From Azonexus hydrophilus (GTDB lineage: Bacteria > Pseudomonadota > Gammaproteobacteria > Burkholderiales > Rhodocyclaceae): a stretch of 64,000 bases of DNA. The notes beneath the pieces were generated by a model. That model saw only the letters and a program-made list of their open reading frames with translations, ran no database searches and was not told the DNA's origin. Both the position numbers and the translations under genes were made by a program. The DNA is taken from positions 62,001 to 126,000 of the forward strand of contig NZ_CAJHOB010000007.1 of the NCBI RefSeq assembly GCF_905120355.1. The letters run 5' to 3'. This document shows, piece by piece, positions 1-9,331 of this stretch. Each line of letters opens with the position of its first letter. The first letter of the stretch is position 1.

Positions 1-580
1 TGTACTCAGCACACGCGGCAAGCACTTTTTCATAATTGCTGGGATGAACGTCCGCTAGCTTTGAGGCACCAAATTGCAAAAGCACCGCTTTAATCGCCTC
101 GCGTCCTTTGGTGCCACACCCCACGGCTGCGCCCAGCCTGCATAAGGCATCCGTCACCGGCTTATGGTCGGGAACGGCGAGTGCGGGATCGATGGTGGCA
201 GGGGTACTTGCAGAATTCTCGCGGTCATTTTGGTTCGGGGCTCGCCGGGTGGCCTGCTTGGGGGCGTAGTACTTAACCCCGTATTCATCGAGCCAGTCCA
301 TTGCGTGACGCGCTTCGGATTGAAGAGCGTCGGCGGTAGCAATTACCATGCGTTGAAGAACCCCGCACTGCCCTCCGCTGAGCATCGGGCTTCTGCCCTC
401 TTCATCCTCACAGAGTTGGGTATCTTCAATCATCTCCATGATCAGGCTGATGCCTTGGGCGATGTCGAATGTTTTTGCGGCAAAGCTTGCCAATGGGAGG
501 TACTGCGCGTCTGCGCTCAACCAGGAAAACGGCTTGAACATTGCAACGGGTTGGTCACTGCTAGAATTCACATTAGCCAT
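1..580 (-). CDS. Hypothetical protein of the integrated element, 3' end off the left edge
   Basis: An open frame of 193 codons runs from ATG at 580 to the window edge without a stop. A strong Shine-Dalgarno (AGGAG, about 588-592) sits 7 nt before the ATG, so the start is well supported. The product begins MANVNSSSDQPVAMFKPF and is acidic in its middle. I do not recognise the family. The last visible part (VTDALCRLGAAVGCGTKGR, then a helix reading LLQFGASKL) resembles C-terminal helices I know from phage and plasmid accessory proteins, but this is only an impression. It lies in the element that ends at guaA, upstream of hicAB on the same strand. No function is claimed. Confidence 0.7.
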   Translation of the reverse strand, partial: MANVNSSSDQPVAMFKPFSWLSADAQYLPLASFAAKTFDIAQGISLIMEMIEDTQLCEDEEGRSPMLSGGQCGVLQRMVIATADALQSEARHAMDWLDEYGVKYYAPKQATRRAPNQNDRENSASTPATIDPALAVPDHKPVTDALCRLGAAVGCGTKGREAIKAVLLQFGASKLADVHPSNYEKVLAACAEY

Positions 581-659
581 CGTTGACTCCTACTTAGTCG
601 ATTGTGGTTAGGGTCGTGTCGGTGTTCCCGCACCTTCACGGCCCGCTTGCCTGAAACCG

Positions 660-995
660 TCAGGCGGCGGCGATACTCCTTTCAATTGCGTCAGAAACCC
701 AAGTGTTCAAGCTCTTGCCCTTCGTCTCTGCCACCATCGCGGCACGGGCATGCAACTCCGGCGACAGCCGCAAGCGAAACTGCCCGGAATACGGATGGTT
801 CGGTTCCTGGTTCAGCTTCTTGCAGGTTTCGAGGTAGTCATCGACGGCTTCCACGAAAGCAGATCGCAGTTCTGCAACGCTTTCGCCGTGAAAGCCGATC
901 ACGTCACGGATGCCGGCGATGTGCCCAACGAAGCAGCCGTCTTCCTCGCTATATTCCACGCGGGCCGCATAGCCCTTGTGCGTCATCGTGTTCAT
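660..995 (-). CDS. hicB: HicB-family antitoxin
   Basis: 111 aa. The N-terminal half (YAARVEYSEEDGCFVGHIAG, then a VAELRSAFVEAVDDYLE helix) is the partial RNase-H-like fold of HicB. The C-terminal half (GQFRLRLSPELHARAAMVAE, then LNTWVSDAIERS) is a ribbon-helix-helix DNA-binding segment. HicB antitoxins bind HicA and usually repress their own operon. I chose the ATG at 995, which overlaps the hicA stop by 4 nt (ATGA); a longer reading to 1145 would run backward through hicA in another frame. The toxin-first order is typical of hicAB. The pair sits next to the integrase and probably stabilises the element. Confidence 0.88.
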   Translation of the reverse strand: MNTMTHKGYAARVEYSEEDGCFVGHIAGIRDVIGFHGESVAELRSAFVEAVDDYLETCKKLNQEPNHPYSGQFRLRLSPELHARAAMVAETKGKSLNTWVSDAIERSIAAA

Positions 996-1246
996 GGTTT
1001 CACTCCAAGATTCTCCAGAAATTGCCGCGCATCGCGCACCTGATAGGGCTTCGCTTCCTTCGCTGGGTGCGGGCGGTGGAAGGTGCCGATGATGCCGTCC
1101 TTCTCGAACCGCACCCGCGAGCCGTTGCCCTCGATTACCTGGCAACCAATCGTCACCAGTAGCGCCTCAATGCGCCGCCACTCAAGGGATTTGGAAACCG
1201 GGTCAGTGAAGATGGCAATCAGGGTTTTACGGTGCGTGGCGTTCAT
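992..1246 (-). CDS. hicA: HicA-family mRNA interferase toxin
   Basis: 84 aa with the HicA signature: SLEWRRIEALLVTIGCQVIE, the GNGSRVRF strand, and FHRPHPAKEAKPYQVRDARQ. HicA toxins have a double-stranded-RNA-binding-like fold and cleave mRNA. The histidine that often follows Gly-Ser in the core motif is Arg here, so the FHRPHP histidines are the visible candidates for catalysis; this variant occurs in the family as I know it. It is translationally coupled to hicB by an ATGA overlap. The ATG has no Shine-Dalgarno and lies at the expected transcription start, which suggests a leaderless mRNA. Confidence 0.85.
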   Translation of the reverse strand: MNATHRKTLIAIFTDPVSKSLEWRRIEALLVTIGCQVIEGNGSRVRFEKDGIIGTFHRPHPAKEAKPYQVRDARQFLENLGVKP

Positions 1247-1252
1247 GGATTT

Positions 1253-1280
1253 ATGGTATCAAAAAATGGAACCACGTCAA
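1253..1280 (-). promoter_or_regulatory. Putative sigma70 promoter of hicAB
   Basis: On the minus strand TTGACG (1280-1275) and TACCAT (1258-1253) are separated by 16 nt. The predicted start of transcription falls at or within 1-2 nt of the hicA ATG (1246). Read by eye only. Confidence 0.5.
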
Positions 1281-1341
1281 GCGGTCTTTTTCAGCGGCAC
1301 AACTTTCGCCATTGGGATCAGACCGCCAGCCCCTGGAGGCT

Positions 1342-2697
1342 TCAAAGATCCATGTCTGCATCGTCGTGGGCCGCTTCGTCGATCCTAACCTTCGTGGCTG
1401 CAATAACCTCCTTGGCGCTTTCACCGCGCAGCCAGCAGTCGACCATATCGGCCCACCCCTGCATGATCGCCCGGCGCGGCCCTGGTAGTTTGGCGTGGTT
1501 GTACGCGGCCGCCACCTGATCCTTCTTCTGGTGGGCAAGGCACGCCTCGACCAATGCCTCGGGGAACAGCGCCTCGTTAAGCCGGGTTGAGGCGGTACGG
1601 CGCAGATCATGCACGCTGAAAGTCTCGAACGGCTCGGCACCTTCCGGCAGTGCTTCGTTGATGCGTGCCACCGTAGCGTCGATTACCCGGTTTAATGTGG
1701 CGTTACTGATCGTCTCGTCGGATTCGTACCGGCTCGGGTGCAGGTATTGGCTCGACGGAAAACACGCCTTGAACGTGGTCAGGATGTCGAGTGCCTGCTC
1801 GCTGAGATAAACCGTGTGCGCCCTGTCCGCCTTCATCCGTGCGGCCGGTATCGTCCAGGTGGCGCGGTCCCAATCAATTTCCTTCCAGGCGGCGCCGATG
1901 AACTCGCCCTTGCGAACCATGGTCAGCAGCATGAATTTCACCGCTAGGCGCAGCGTGGGAAGCGTGGCCGTGTGCTGCAAGGCGTCAAAGAACGTCTTGA
2001 TTTCCCTGCGGTCAAGGTTGCGCTCGCGCGGTTGGAAGGTGGCGATGGTCTTACGCTGAATCGAATCCACCGGGTTGGTGACTTCCACGCCTTTGCCAAT
2101 GGCGAAGCGATATACCAGCAACACCAATTCCCGCGCATGGACGGCCGGCCCCGGCCCCCGTTCGGCCTTGGCCTTGTCGAATAGCTCGGTGAGCACCTTC
2201 GGCTTGATGTCGCCGAGGTTCTTCTTGCCAAGGGGCTTTTCCAGCAGGCGCCGGTAAATCGACTTGCGCAGCGCCAGGGTGGAGTCGGCCAGTTGCTCGC
2301 CCCCGCTCTTGGGGTCGGCCTTGAACTCGAAGTATTTGTCGGCCCAGGCGCCGAATGTCTGCGCATCTGCGGCCCCGGTGCGCTTCTCGATCTTCGCCTT
2401 TGAAGGTGAGACGCCGGCTTTGACCATGCGCCGGGCGCGATCATGCAGCGCCCGAGCATCGGCCAAGGACAGCACGTTGCCAAAGTCCAGGCCGTTGAGT
2501 TCGTCGGCTGCCCGGCTGGGCGTGCCTTCCTCGTAACGGCCAATGGTGAGAGTTTCCCGTTTACCGTCGAGGCGGTAGTCGTACCGGAAAGACCTGGTGC
2601 CGGAAGCGGCGACGGTAACGTAGAGGCCGAGGGCGTCGGCGATTTTGTACGCCTTGCCCTGGGGCTTGAGGCTTCTGAGTTGGGTATCGGTCAGCAT
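1342..2697 (-). CDS. int: Tyrosine integrase (DUF4102 / P4-type)
   Basis: 451 aa. The N-terminal arm-binding DUF4102 domain (about 1-90, LTDTQLRSLKPQGKAYKIAD) is followed by a core-binding domain (about 110-215) and the catalytic domain. Catalytic residues can be assigned: R262 (MVRKGE), K289 (ARMKADRA), H363 and R366 (HDLRR), H389 (LAHQ) and the nucleophile Y399 (AAYNHA). All are present, so the enzyme looks active. The ATG at 2697 has an upstream AAAGGA. It is transcribed away from guaA, whose 3' end is 217 bp away, the usual layout for an island integrated at that site. The element extends leftward out of the window. Confidence 0.93.
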   Translation of the reverse strand: MLTDTQLRSLKPQGKAYKIADALGLYVTVAASGTRSFRYDYRLDGKRETLTIGRYEEGTPSRAADELNGLDFGNVLSLADARALHDRARRMVKAGVSPSKAKIEKRTGAADAQTFGAWADKYFEFKADPKSGGEQLADSTLALRKSIYRRLLEKPLGKKNLGDIKPKVLTELFDKAKAERGPGPAVHARELVLLVYRFAIGKGVEVTNPVDSIQRKTIATFQPRERNLDRREIKTFFDALQHTATLPTLRLAVKFMLLTMVRKGEFIGAAWKEIDWDRATWTIPAARMKADRAHTVYLSEQALDILTTFKACFPSSQYLHPSRYESDETISNATLNRVIDATVARINEALPEGAEPFETFSVHDLRRTASTRLNEALFPEALVEACLAHQKKDQVAAAYNHAKLPGPRRAIMQGWADMVDCWLRGESAKEVIAATKVRIDEAAHDDADMDL

Positions 2698-2720
2698 ATC
2701 GGTTCCTTTCTGCTGCCTCT

Positions 2721-2750
2721 CGATACCGTCAGAAGGGCCTGACGGTATCG
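2721..2750. repeat. 12-bp perfect inverted repeat upstream of int
   Basis: CGATACCGTCAG (2721-2732) and its exact reverse complement (2739-2750) are separated by 6 nt. A further half-site, ATACCGTC, occurs at 2791-2798. It lies 24 nt upstream of the int start, so it could be an operator, an integrase or excisionase arm site, or a hairpin in the int leader. No T-run follows, so an intrinsic terminator is unlikely. Confidence 0.6.
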
Positions 2751-2914
2751 ACTCGGGCAGATTCGAGACACCGAAAATTTACCGACCTAAATACCGTCGC
2801 TCAAATAAACCGCCTATGAATTGGCCTGAATAGATATGAACAGATAGGCCGCTAATTTACTTGAACTAAATCGGATTTTTGAATCGTTCTGAAACGGTGC
2901 GAACCGATATTGCT

Positions 2915-2950
2915 TTATTCCCACTCGATCGTCGCCGGCGGTTTGCCGGA
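2915..2950. other. Putative integration site: guaA 3' end / element junction
   Basis: The last codons of guaA (ending PPATIEWE and TAA at 2917-2915) lie directly beside the integrase module. The 3' end of guaA is an established insertion hotspot for islands with such integrases (for example GIsul2). The crossover should lie in the conserved last 20-40 bp of guaA. The matching direct repeat at the far end of the element is outside the window, so exact limits cannot be given. Confidence 0.55.
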
Positions 2951-4549
2951 AACGTCGTACACCACCCGGTTCAGCCCGCGCACTTCGTTGATGATGCGGT
3001 TCGACACCCGGCCGAGGAGTTCATACGGCAGGTGCGCCCAGTGGGCGGTCATGAAGTCGCTGGTGACGACGGCGCGTAGCGCGACGACGTTCTCGTAGGT
3101 ACGGCCGTCGCCCATCACGCCGACGCTCTTGACCGGCAGGAAAACGGCGAAGGCCTGGCTGGTCAGGTCGTACCAGGTCTTGCCGATATCGGCTTCAGTG
3201 CAGGCTCCGGCGGCAACATCGCGTTCGGTGGCGACGGTGGCACGCAGTTCGTCGATGAAAATGGCGTCGGCGCGTTGCAGCAGGTGCGCGGCCTTCTGCG
3301 TGACCTCGCCGAGAATGCGCACGCCCAGGCCGGGGCCGGGGAACGGGTGACGATAGACCATTTCGCGCGGCAGGCCGAGGGCGACACCGAGTTCGCGGAC
3401 CTCGTCCTTGAACAGCTCGCGCAGCGGTTCGAGCAGCTTCAGGTGCATGTCTTCCGGCAGGCCACCGACGTTGTGGTGGCTCTTGATGGTGTGGGCGCCC
3501 TTCTTGCCCTTGCCGGCCGATTCAATCACGTCCGGATAAATCGTGCCCTGGGCCAGCCATTTGGCCGACACCAGCTTCTTTGATTCGGCCTGGAAGACTT
3601 CGACGAATTCCTTGCCGATGATCTTGCGCTTCTGTTCCGGATCGGAAACGCCGGCCAGCTTGCCCATGAAATCATCCACCGCATCGACGCGAATGACTTT
3701 GACACCAAGATTGCGTGCGAACATGTCCATCACCATGTCACCTTCGTTGAGGCGCAGGAGGCCATGGTCGACGAAGACGCAGGTGAGTTGGTCACCGATG
3801 GCGCGGTGGATGAGCGCTGCGGCCACGCTCGAATCAACACCGCCGGACAGGCCGAGGATGACATCATCGCTGCCGACCTGGGCGCGGATCGCCTCGACGG
3901 CTTCAGCGATGTAGTCGCCCATCACCCAGTCGGTACCGCAGCCGCAGATGCCATGCACGAAACGTTCGAGGAGCGCCCGTCCCTGCACGGTGTGGGTGAC
4001 TTCCGGATGGAACTGGACGGCATAGAACTTGCGCGCCTCATCAGCCATGCCCGCAATCGGGCAGGACGGCGTAGACGCCATGATCTTGAAGCCGGGCGGC
4101 AGTTCCATCACGGAATCGCCGTGGCTCATCCAGACCTTGAGCATGCCGTGGCCTTCGGCCGTGGTGAAGTCGGCAATATCCTTCAACAGCGCCGTCTGGC
4201 CGTGCGCACGCACTTCCGAGTAGCCGAATTCGCGCGCCTTGCCGGCCGCCTCGGCGGTCATGACCTTGCCGCCCAGTTGCTGCGCCATGGTCTGCATGCC
4301 GTAGCAGATGCCGAGCACCGGAATGCCCAGCTCGAACACGATCTTCGGCGCGCGCGGCGTGTCGCCCTCGGTCACAGAGCTTGGGCCGCCGGACAGGATG
4401 ATGCCCTGGGCGCCGTAACTGCGGATGAAATCATCCGAAACGTCGTAGGGGTGAATCTCGCAAAACACCTTGGCCTCGCGCACGCGACGGGCGATCAGCT
4501 GGGTAACCTGGGAACCGAAATCGAGAATGAGGATTTTCTGGTGGGACAT
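2915..4549 (-). CDS. guaA: GMP synthase (glutamine-hydrolysing)
   Basis: 544 aa. It converts XMP to GMP using ATP and glutamine, the last step of guanine nucleotide synthesis. The class I amidotransferase domain comes first (nucleophile Cys82 in [15 protein letters not shown] with the His/Glu of the triad). The ATP-pyrophosphatase domain follows (P-loop [11 protein letters not shown]), then the GMP synthase dimerisation domain ending PPATIEWE. I chose the ATG at 4549 ([14 protein letters not shown]) by homology; upstream ATGs at 4555 and 4585 are in frame, but the latter overlaps a terminator hairpin. No clear Shine-Dalgarno is visible. It follows guaB after a 77-bp gap. The integrated element abuts its stop but leaves the coding sequence intact. 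Confidence 0.97.
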   Translation of the reverse strand: MSHQKILILDFGSQVTQLIARRVREAKVFCEIHPYDVSDDFIRSYGAQGIILSGGPSSVTEGDTPRAPKIVFELGIPVLGICYGMQTMAQQLGGKVMTAEAAGKAREFGYSEVRAHGQTALLKDIADFTTAEGHGMLKVWMSHGDSVMELPPGFKIMASTPSCPIAGMADEARKFYAVQFHPEVTHTVQGRALLERFVHGICGCGTDWVMGDYIAEAVEAIRAQVGSDDVILGLSGGVDSSVAAALIHRAIGDQLTCVFVDHGLLRLNEGDMVMDMFARNLGVKVIRVDAVDDFMGKLAGVSDPEQKRKIIGKEFVEVFQAESKKLVSAKWLAQGTIYPDVIESAGKGKKGAHTIKSHHNVGGLPEDMHLKLLEPLRELFKDEVRELGVALGLPREMVYRHPFPGPGLGVRILGEVTQKAAHLLQRADAIFIDELRATVATERDVAAGACTEADIGKTWYDLTSQAFAVFLPVKSVGVMGDGRTYENVVALRAVVTSDFMTAHWAHLPYELLGRVSNRIINEVRGLNRVVYDVSGKPPATIEWE

Positions 4550-4586
4550 GGTCATCGAGAGAGATAAGCAGAAAAATTCATGCATG

Positions 4587-4610
4587 AAAAAGGCGGCCTG
4601 CCAGCCGCCT
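4587..4610 (-). terminator. Intrinsic terminator between guaB and guaA
   Basis: On the minus strand AGGCGGC, a 6-nt loop and GCCGCCT form a 7-bp GC-rich stem followed by a run of T (plus-strand A run 4587-4591). It lies after the guaB stop (4627) and before guaA (4549), so guaA would be attenuated relative to guaB or depend on read-through or a further promoter. Confidence 0.65.
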
Positions 4611-4626
4611 TCGCGAATCAGTCACC

Positions 4627-6105
<1,479 letters not shown>

Positions 6106-6117
6106 TCACAAAATCGT

Positions 6118-6147
6118 ATTATACAGAAATCTTTGTCATATCCGTCA
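6118..6147 (-). promoter_or_regulatory. Putative guaB promoter
   Basis: On the minus strand a perfect TATAAT (6123-6118) is preceded after 18 nt by TGACGG (6147-6142), a partial -35 match. It lies 28 nt before the guaB ATG and back-to-back with the DUF4124 gene, which starts at 6156. Confidence 0.55.
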
Positions 6148-6155
6148 GGCCAACC

Positions 6156-6671
6156 ATGAACACGTTCGCTCGCCAGTCCTGCTGCCTCGCCCTCTCCTCT
6201 GCGCTCCTCATTTGCTGCGGCTCGGCGCAGGCGCAGACCTATCAGTGGAAAGATGCCAGCGGCAAGACCATCATTTCCGATACACCGCCGCCCAGCAATG
6301 TGCAGAAAAAACGCTCAGTCGGTGTGCAGCAGCCAAAACTGACCACTGGCGCCCCTGCCTCGGAAACGGATGAAAGCAGCACGGAACAAGACGCCAGCCC
6401 AGCCGTGCAGCCCTCCACACCCGCCACCATGGCGGAAAAGGATCTCGAATTCCGCAAACGGCAGCAGGAAGCCAAGGAAAAGGCCGACAAAGAAGCCAAG
6501 GAAGCTGCCGCCACCCGTGCCCGCCGCGACAACTGCGACCGTGCCCGCGCCAATTACCGCATGCTGCAATCCGACATACCGGTCGTCGTCGGCGACAAGG
6601 ACATGTCGCAAAAGCAGCGCCAACAGGAAATGGAGCGCACCCGGCGCATCATGCAGGAAAGCTGCAAGTAA
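6156..6671 (+). CDS. DUF4124 domain protein, exported
   Basis: 171 aa. A signal peptide (residues 1-26; hydrophobic core LALSSALLICCGSAQAQ, cleavage after AQA) is followed directly by a DUF4124 motif (TYQWKDASGKTIISDTPPP). Then comes a low-complexity linker rich in Ser, Thr and Pro, and a charged, probably coiled-coil region (about 95-130, KRQQEAKEKADKEAKEAAA). DUF4124 proteins are common periplasmic proteins of beta- and gammaproteobacteria with no established role. Two Cys remain in the mature C-terminal half (DNCDRARANY, ESCK) and could form a disulfide. It is divergent from guaB. Confidence 0.85.
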   Translation: MNTFARQSCCLALSSALLICCGSAQAQTYQWKDASGKTIISDTPPPSNVQKKRSVGVQQPKLTTGAPASETDESSTEQDASPAVQPSTPATMAEKDLEFRKRQQEAKEKADKEAKEAAATRARRDNCDRARANYRMLQSDIPVVVGDKDMSQKQRQQEMERTRRIMQESCK

Positions 6672-6766
6672 CACGCATTGCTCTGTCCGCTGCTTGGCCC
6701 GTAGCTCGCTGCGGGCCATTTTCATTCATAACCTGCGACAATCCCCCCCCGACTCAGGAGCCCAAC

Positions 6767-7117
6767 ATGACCGGATTACGCATCTACGGCATCAAGAATT
6801 GCGACACCATGAAAAAAGCCATGCGCTGGCTGGAAGAACGCGGCCTTGCCTATGAATTCATCGATTACAAAAAGGCGGGCGTGGTGACAAGCCACCTGCC
6901 TGACTGGATGGCCAGAGCTGGCTGGGAAACCCTGCTCAACACGCGCGGCCTGATGTGGAAAAAACTGTCGGAAGAAGAGCGCAACCATGTTGACGCAGCC
7001 AAAGCCGCAGTGCTGATGCAGCAGTACCCTGCCCTCATCAAGCGGCCGGTGCTCGACACCGGCGACAGTCTGCTGATCGGCTTCAGCCCGGAACGCTACG
7101 CCGAGGTGCTGCAATGA
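6767..7117 (+). CDS. ArsC/Spx-family reductase (YffB-like)
   Basis: 116 aa. It has the thioredoxin-like ArsC fold with a single N-terminal Cys in IKNCDTMKKAMRWLEE, the C-X5 pattern of YffB-like proteins rather than the CX3R loop of true arsenate reductases. The middle segment WETLLNTRGLMWKKL and the end LLIGFSPERYAEVL match this family. YffB relatives are glutathione-linked reductases with poorly known substrates, so arsenate reduction should not be assumed. The stop overlaps the start of hslO by 4 nt (ATGA), so it is co-transcribed with a redox chaperone. Confidence 0.85.
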   Translation: MTGLRIYGIKNCDTMKKAMRWLEERGLAYEFIDYKKAGVVTSHLPDWMARAGWETLLNTRGLMWKKLSEEERNHVDAAKAAVLMQQYPALIKRPVLDTGDSLLIGFSPERYAEVLQ

Positions 7118-8016
7118 GCGGCGGCACGCTCACCCGTTTCCTGTTCGACAGCCTCGACATCCGCGGCGCTTTCGTCCGGCTCGATGCGGCCTGGGAAACA
7201 CTGCAGGCGAATCGCAACTATCCGCCCGCAGTCAGTGATCTGCTCGGCCAGACGGCAGCCGTCACCGCCTTGATCGCTGGCCAGTTGAAGCAAGCCGGTC
7301 GACTGACCCTGCAACTGCGCGGCGATGGCCCGATCAGCATGCTGGTCCTCGATTGCCAGAGCGACGAAGACAGCACCCAGCCCCTGCGCCTGCGCGGCAT
7401 GGCACGCAACCAGCCGGTGGTGCTGCCGGCGGCGACGCCGGAACTGCTCGGCGCCCACCTCGGCGGACGACTGCTGATGAGCCTGGACCTGCCAACAGCC
7501 CGGGAGCCGTACCAGAGTTTCGTGCCACTGGAAGGGACGACGATTGGCGAAATTTTCGAACACTATCTGACGCAATCGGAACAGCAGCCTTCGCGCCTGT
7601 TCTGTGCAGCCGATGCCCACCGCAGCGGTTGCCTGTTCCTGCAGAAAATGCCTGACGCCGATACGCGCGACCCGGATGGCTGGGCGCGCATCAGTCAGTT
7701 GGCAGCCACGGTAAAAACGGAAGAATTGCTCACACTGCCGGTGGAAACCCTGTTGCAGCGTCTGTTCCATGAAGAAATCGAACATGGCGATGGCGTACGT
7801 GTTTATCCGGCACGCCCCATCGAACACCACTGCCCGGAAAAATGGGAGCAAATCCGCGCCATGGTGCTTTCCCTGGGGCGCTCAGAAGCCGAGGCCATCC
7901 TTGCGGAACAGGGTGAAATCCTGATTCACGACGACATCTGCAATCGCGATTACCGTTTTTCCGCCGAAGAAGTGGACGCCCTGTTCGCGACCTACCCGCC
8001 CGAAGCCAGACACTGA
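7114..8016 (+). CDS. hslO: Hsp33 family chaperonin with altered zinc centre
   Basis: 300 aa. Hsp33 is a cytoplasmic holdase switched on by oxidative unfolding through a four-Cys zinc centre. The N-terminal core is clear (NYPPAVSDLLGQTAAVTALI, LTLQLRGDGPISMLVLDC) and so is the C-terminal region (EAILAEQGEI, RDYRFSAEEVDALF). The canonical C-X-C and C-X2-C ligands are not: the first pair reads H238-H-C240 and the second D273-D-I-C276, so two of the four cysteines are His and Asp. Zinc may still bind, but the disulfide switch should differ. It is translationally coupled to the upstream ArsC-like gene. Confidence 0.92.
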   Translation: MSGGTLTRFLFDSLDIRGAFVRLDAAWETLQANRNYPPAVSDLLGQTAAVTALIAGQLKQAGRLTLQLRGDGPISMLVLDCQSDEDSTQPLRLRGMARNQPVVLPAATPELLGAHLGGRLLMSLDLPTAREPYQSFVPLEGTTIGEIFEHYLTQSEQQPSRLFCAADAHRSGCLFLQKMPDADTRDPDGWARISQLAATVKTEELLTLPVETLLQRLFHEEIEHGDGVRVYPARPIEHHCPEKWEQIRAMVLSLGRSEAEAILAEQGEILIHDDICNRDYRFSAEEVDALFATYPPEARH

Positions 8017-8035
8017 CACGGCCGCGGCCGGCCAG

Positions 8036-8545
8036 CTACTCGCCGAAGACCAGTTCCACCCGCCGCATCAGCCGCCGACACTGCACCGAGCGGCAGGCGG
8101 CGGGTACCCGCTCGCTGCCCACGGCATTACGGCGTATCTGTGTCGCCGCAATGCCGTTGCGGCGCAAGGCCGTCGCCACGGCATTCACCCGTTGTTCGGC
8201 GATGGCCAGATTGTAAGACGGGCTCCCCAGATGGTCGGTATAGCCATGCAGGGTCACGATACCCTCCTCCATGGCCTTCAGGCGCTCGGCCAGCGCAGCT
8301 AAACGTTTCAGGCTGGCCGCATCAAGCTCGGTCCCGCCAGCAGGGAAAAAGACGCTGTTGTCCAGATTGACCTGCGCCATGATCTGCGCCTCACTCGGTT
8401 TGTCTGCAACCGGCGGCAGAGCTTTTTCCTCCTGCGCCACCGGTGAGACAGCATCGGCCTGTCCCGTTGTGCGGACGGGAGCCTGACCGCAGGCCGCAAG
8501 CAGCAAAACAGTCGCGGCGATGCCGCAACGCTGTATGAACTTCAT
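8036..8545 (-). CDS. OmpA-family lipoprotein
   Basis: 169 aa. A lipoprotein signal peptide (residues 1-18, lipobox LLAA/C19) is followed by a Pro/Ala-rich linker and an OmpA-like peptidoglycan-binding domain (about 60-168: NSVFFPAGGTELD, LHGYTDHLGSPSYNLAIAEQ, RVNAVATALRRNGI). The Asp and Arg that contact diaminopimelate in this fold are visible in YTDHLG and in RR/AEQR. The product is probably anchored in the outer membrane and bound to the cell wall. It overlaps the MarR gene upstream by 4 nt and so shares its operon. Confidence 0.88.
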   Translation of the reverse strand: MKFIQRCGIAATVLLLAACGQAPVRTTGQADAVSPVAQEEKALPPVADKPSEAQIMAQVNLDNSVFFPAGGTELDAASLKRLAALAERLKAMEEGIVTLHGYTDHLGSPSYNLAIAEQRVNAVATALRRNGIAATQIRRNAVGSERVPAACRSVQCRRLMRRVELVFGE

Positions 8546-9060
8546 TCTGATTTCCTTCCCTGTTCTTCTTCCCGCAGCATGTCGGCGAGCGGCATGCTGG
8601 CATATTTATCTTCCTTACCCGGTAGATTGCGCAGCAACTCTTCCAGATTGATGTGCAAGGTCTTCAGTACGACACCGGGCAGATTGGACAAGGCATCCGC
8701 CAGAATGCCGGCCGCCGGTTTGGGAATGCACGCCAGCACGTTCTCTCCCTTGTCGTTCAGATGCAGACCGACGCGCCGGTGGTCGGCTTCGCGCCGATGC
8801 TTGCTGAGGTAGCCCTGACTGACCAGCTTGTCCACCATCAGACTGCAGGTTGATTGGTGAATCCCCATGCGCAACGCCAGTTCGCTGATACCCACGCCCG
8901 GTGAATGACAGACCTCCTGGATCAGCCAGACCTGGGAGCCGGAGATGCCGCACAACTCCTCGACCCGACGGAAATGCCGGCGCATCGAACCGTAGATCAG
9001 GCGGAACTGCTGCAAGACATCGAGCACGGTTTGCGGATCGGAATGTGTTTGGCGCTGCAC
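8542..9060 (-). CDS. MarR-family transcriptional regulator
   Basis: 172 aa from a GTG start. It has a winged helix-turn-helix: SGSQVWLIQEVCHSPGVGIS then ELALRMGIHQSTCSLMVDKL, followed by the wing GYLSKHRREADHRRVGLHLN. MarR proteins are usually dimeric repressors released by small ligands and often control the adjacent genes. Here the neighbours are the OmpA-type lipoprotein (4-nt overlap downstream) and, divergently, the DapB-like reductase. The 271-bp divergent region with the 9081-9109 promoter is the natural place for an operator. Confidence 0.88.
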   Translation of the reverse strand: MQRQTHSDPQTVLDVLQQFRLIYGSMRRHFRRVEELCGISGSQVWLIQEVCHSPGVGISELALRMGIHQSTCSLMVDKLVSQGYLSKHRREADHRRVGLHLNDKGENVLACIPKPAAGILADALSNLPGVVLKTLHINLEELLRNLPGKEDKYASMPLADMLREEEQGRKSE

Positions 9061-9080
9061 GCGGCACCCTGTAAATAATG

Positions 9081-9109
9081 TTGCACAATGGTTAAGGGTA
9101 AATTATATT
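9081..9109 (+). promoter_or_regulatory. Putative sigma70 promoter toward the DapB-like gene
   Basis: TTGCAC (9081-9086), a 17-nt spacer and TATATT (9104-9109). It lies between the divergent MarR gene and the DapB-like gene, giving a leader of about 215 nt. Read by eye. Nothing else was recognised in 9061-9331. Confidence 0.5.
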
Positions 9110-9331
9110 TGCCGCCAATGGAGTTTTGCGAGATTTCTTGCTCCATTTTTTCAATGCTGGCCTCCAGGGGTCTTTCCCTGTTCTTGCAGGCCACTTTCCG
9201 GCAGCGTCAGACGCCCTGCCGGCGCTTGGGAATCTTCATGCCGGGTTGCGTGTTGCACCCCCTGGAGCGAACCGTTCCAGTTGCAGAAGCCCCGGATAAC
9301 ACCACGCCTGAACTGGCGAAGGAGGATGACA

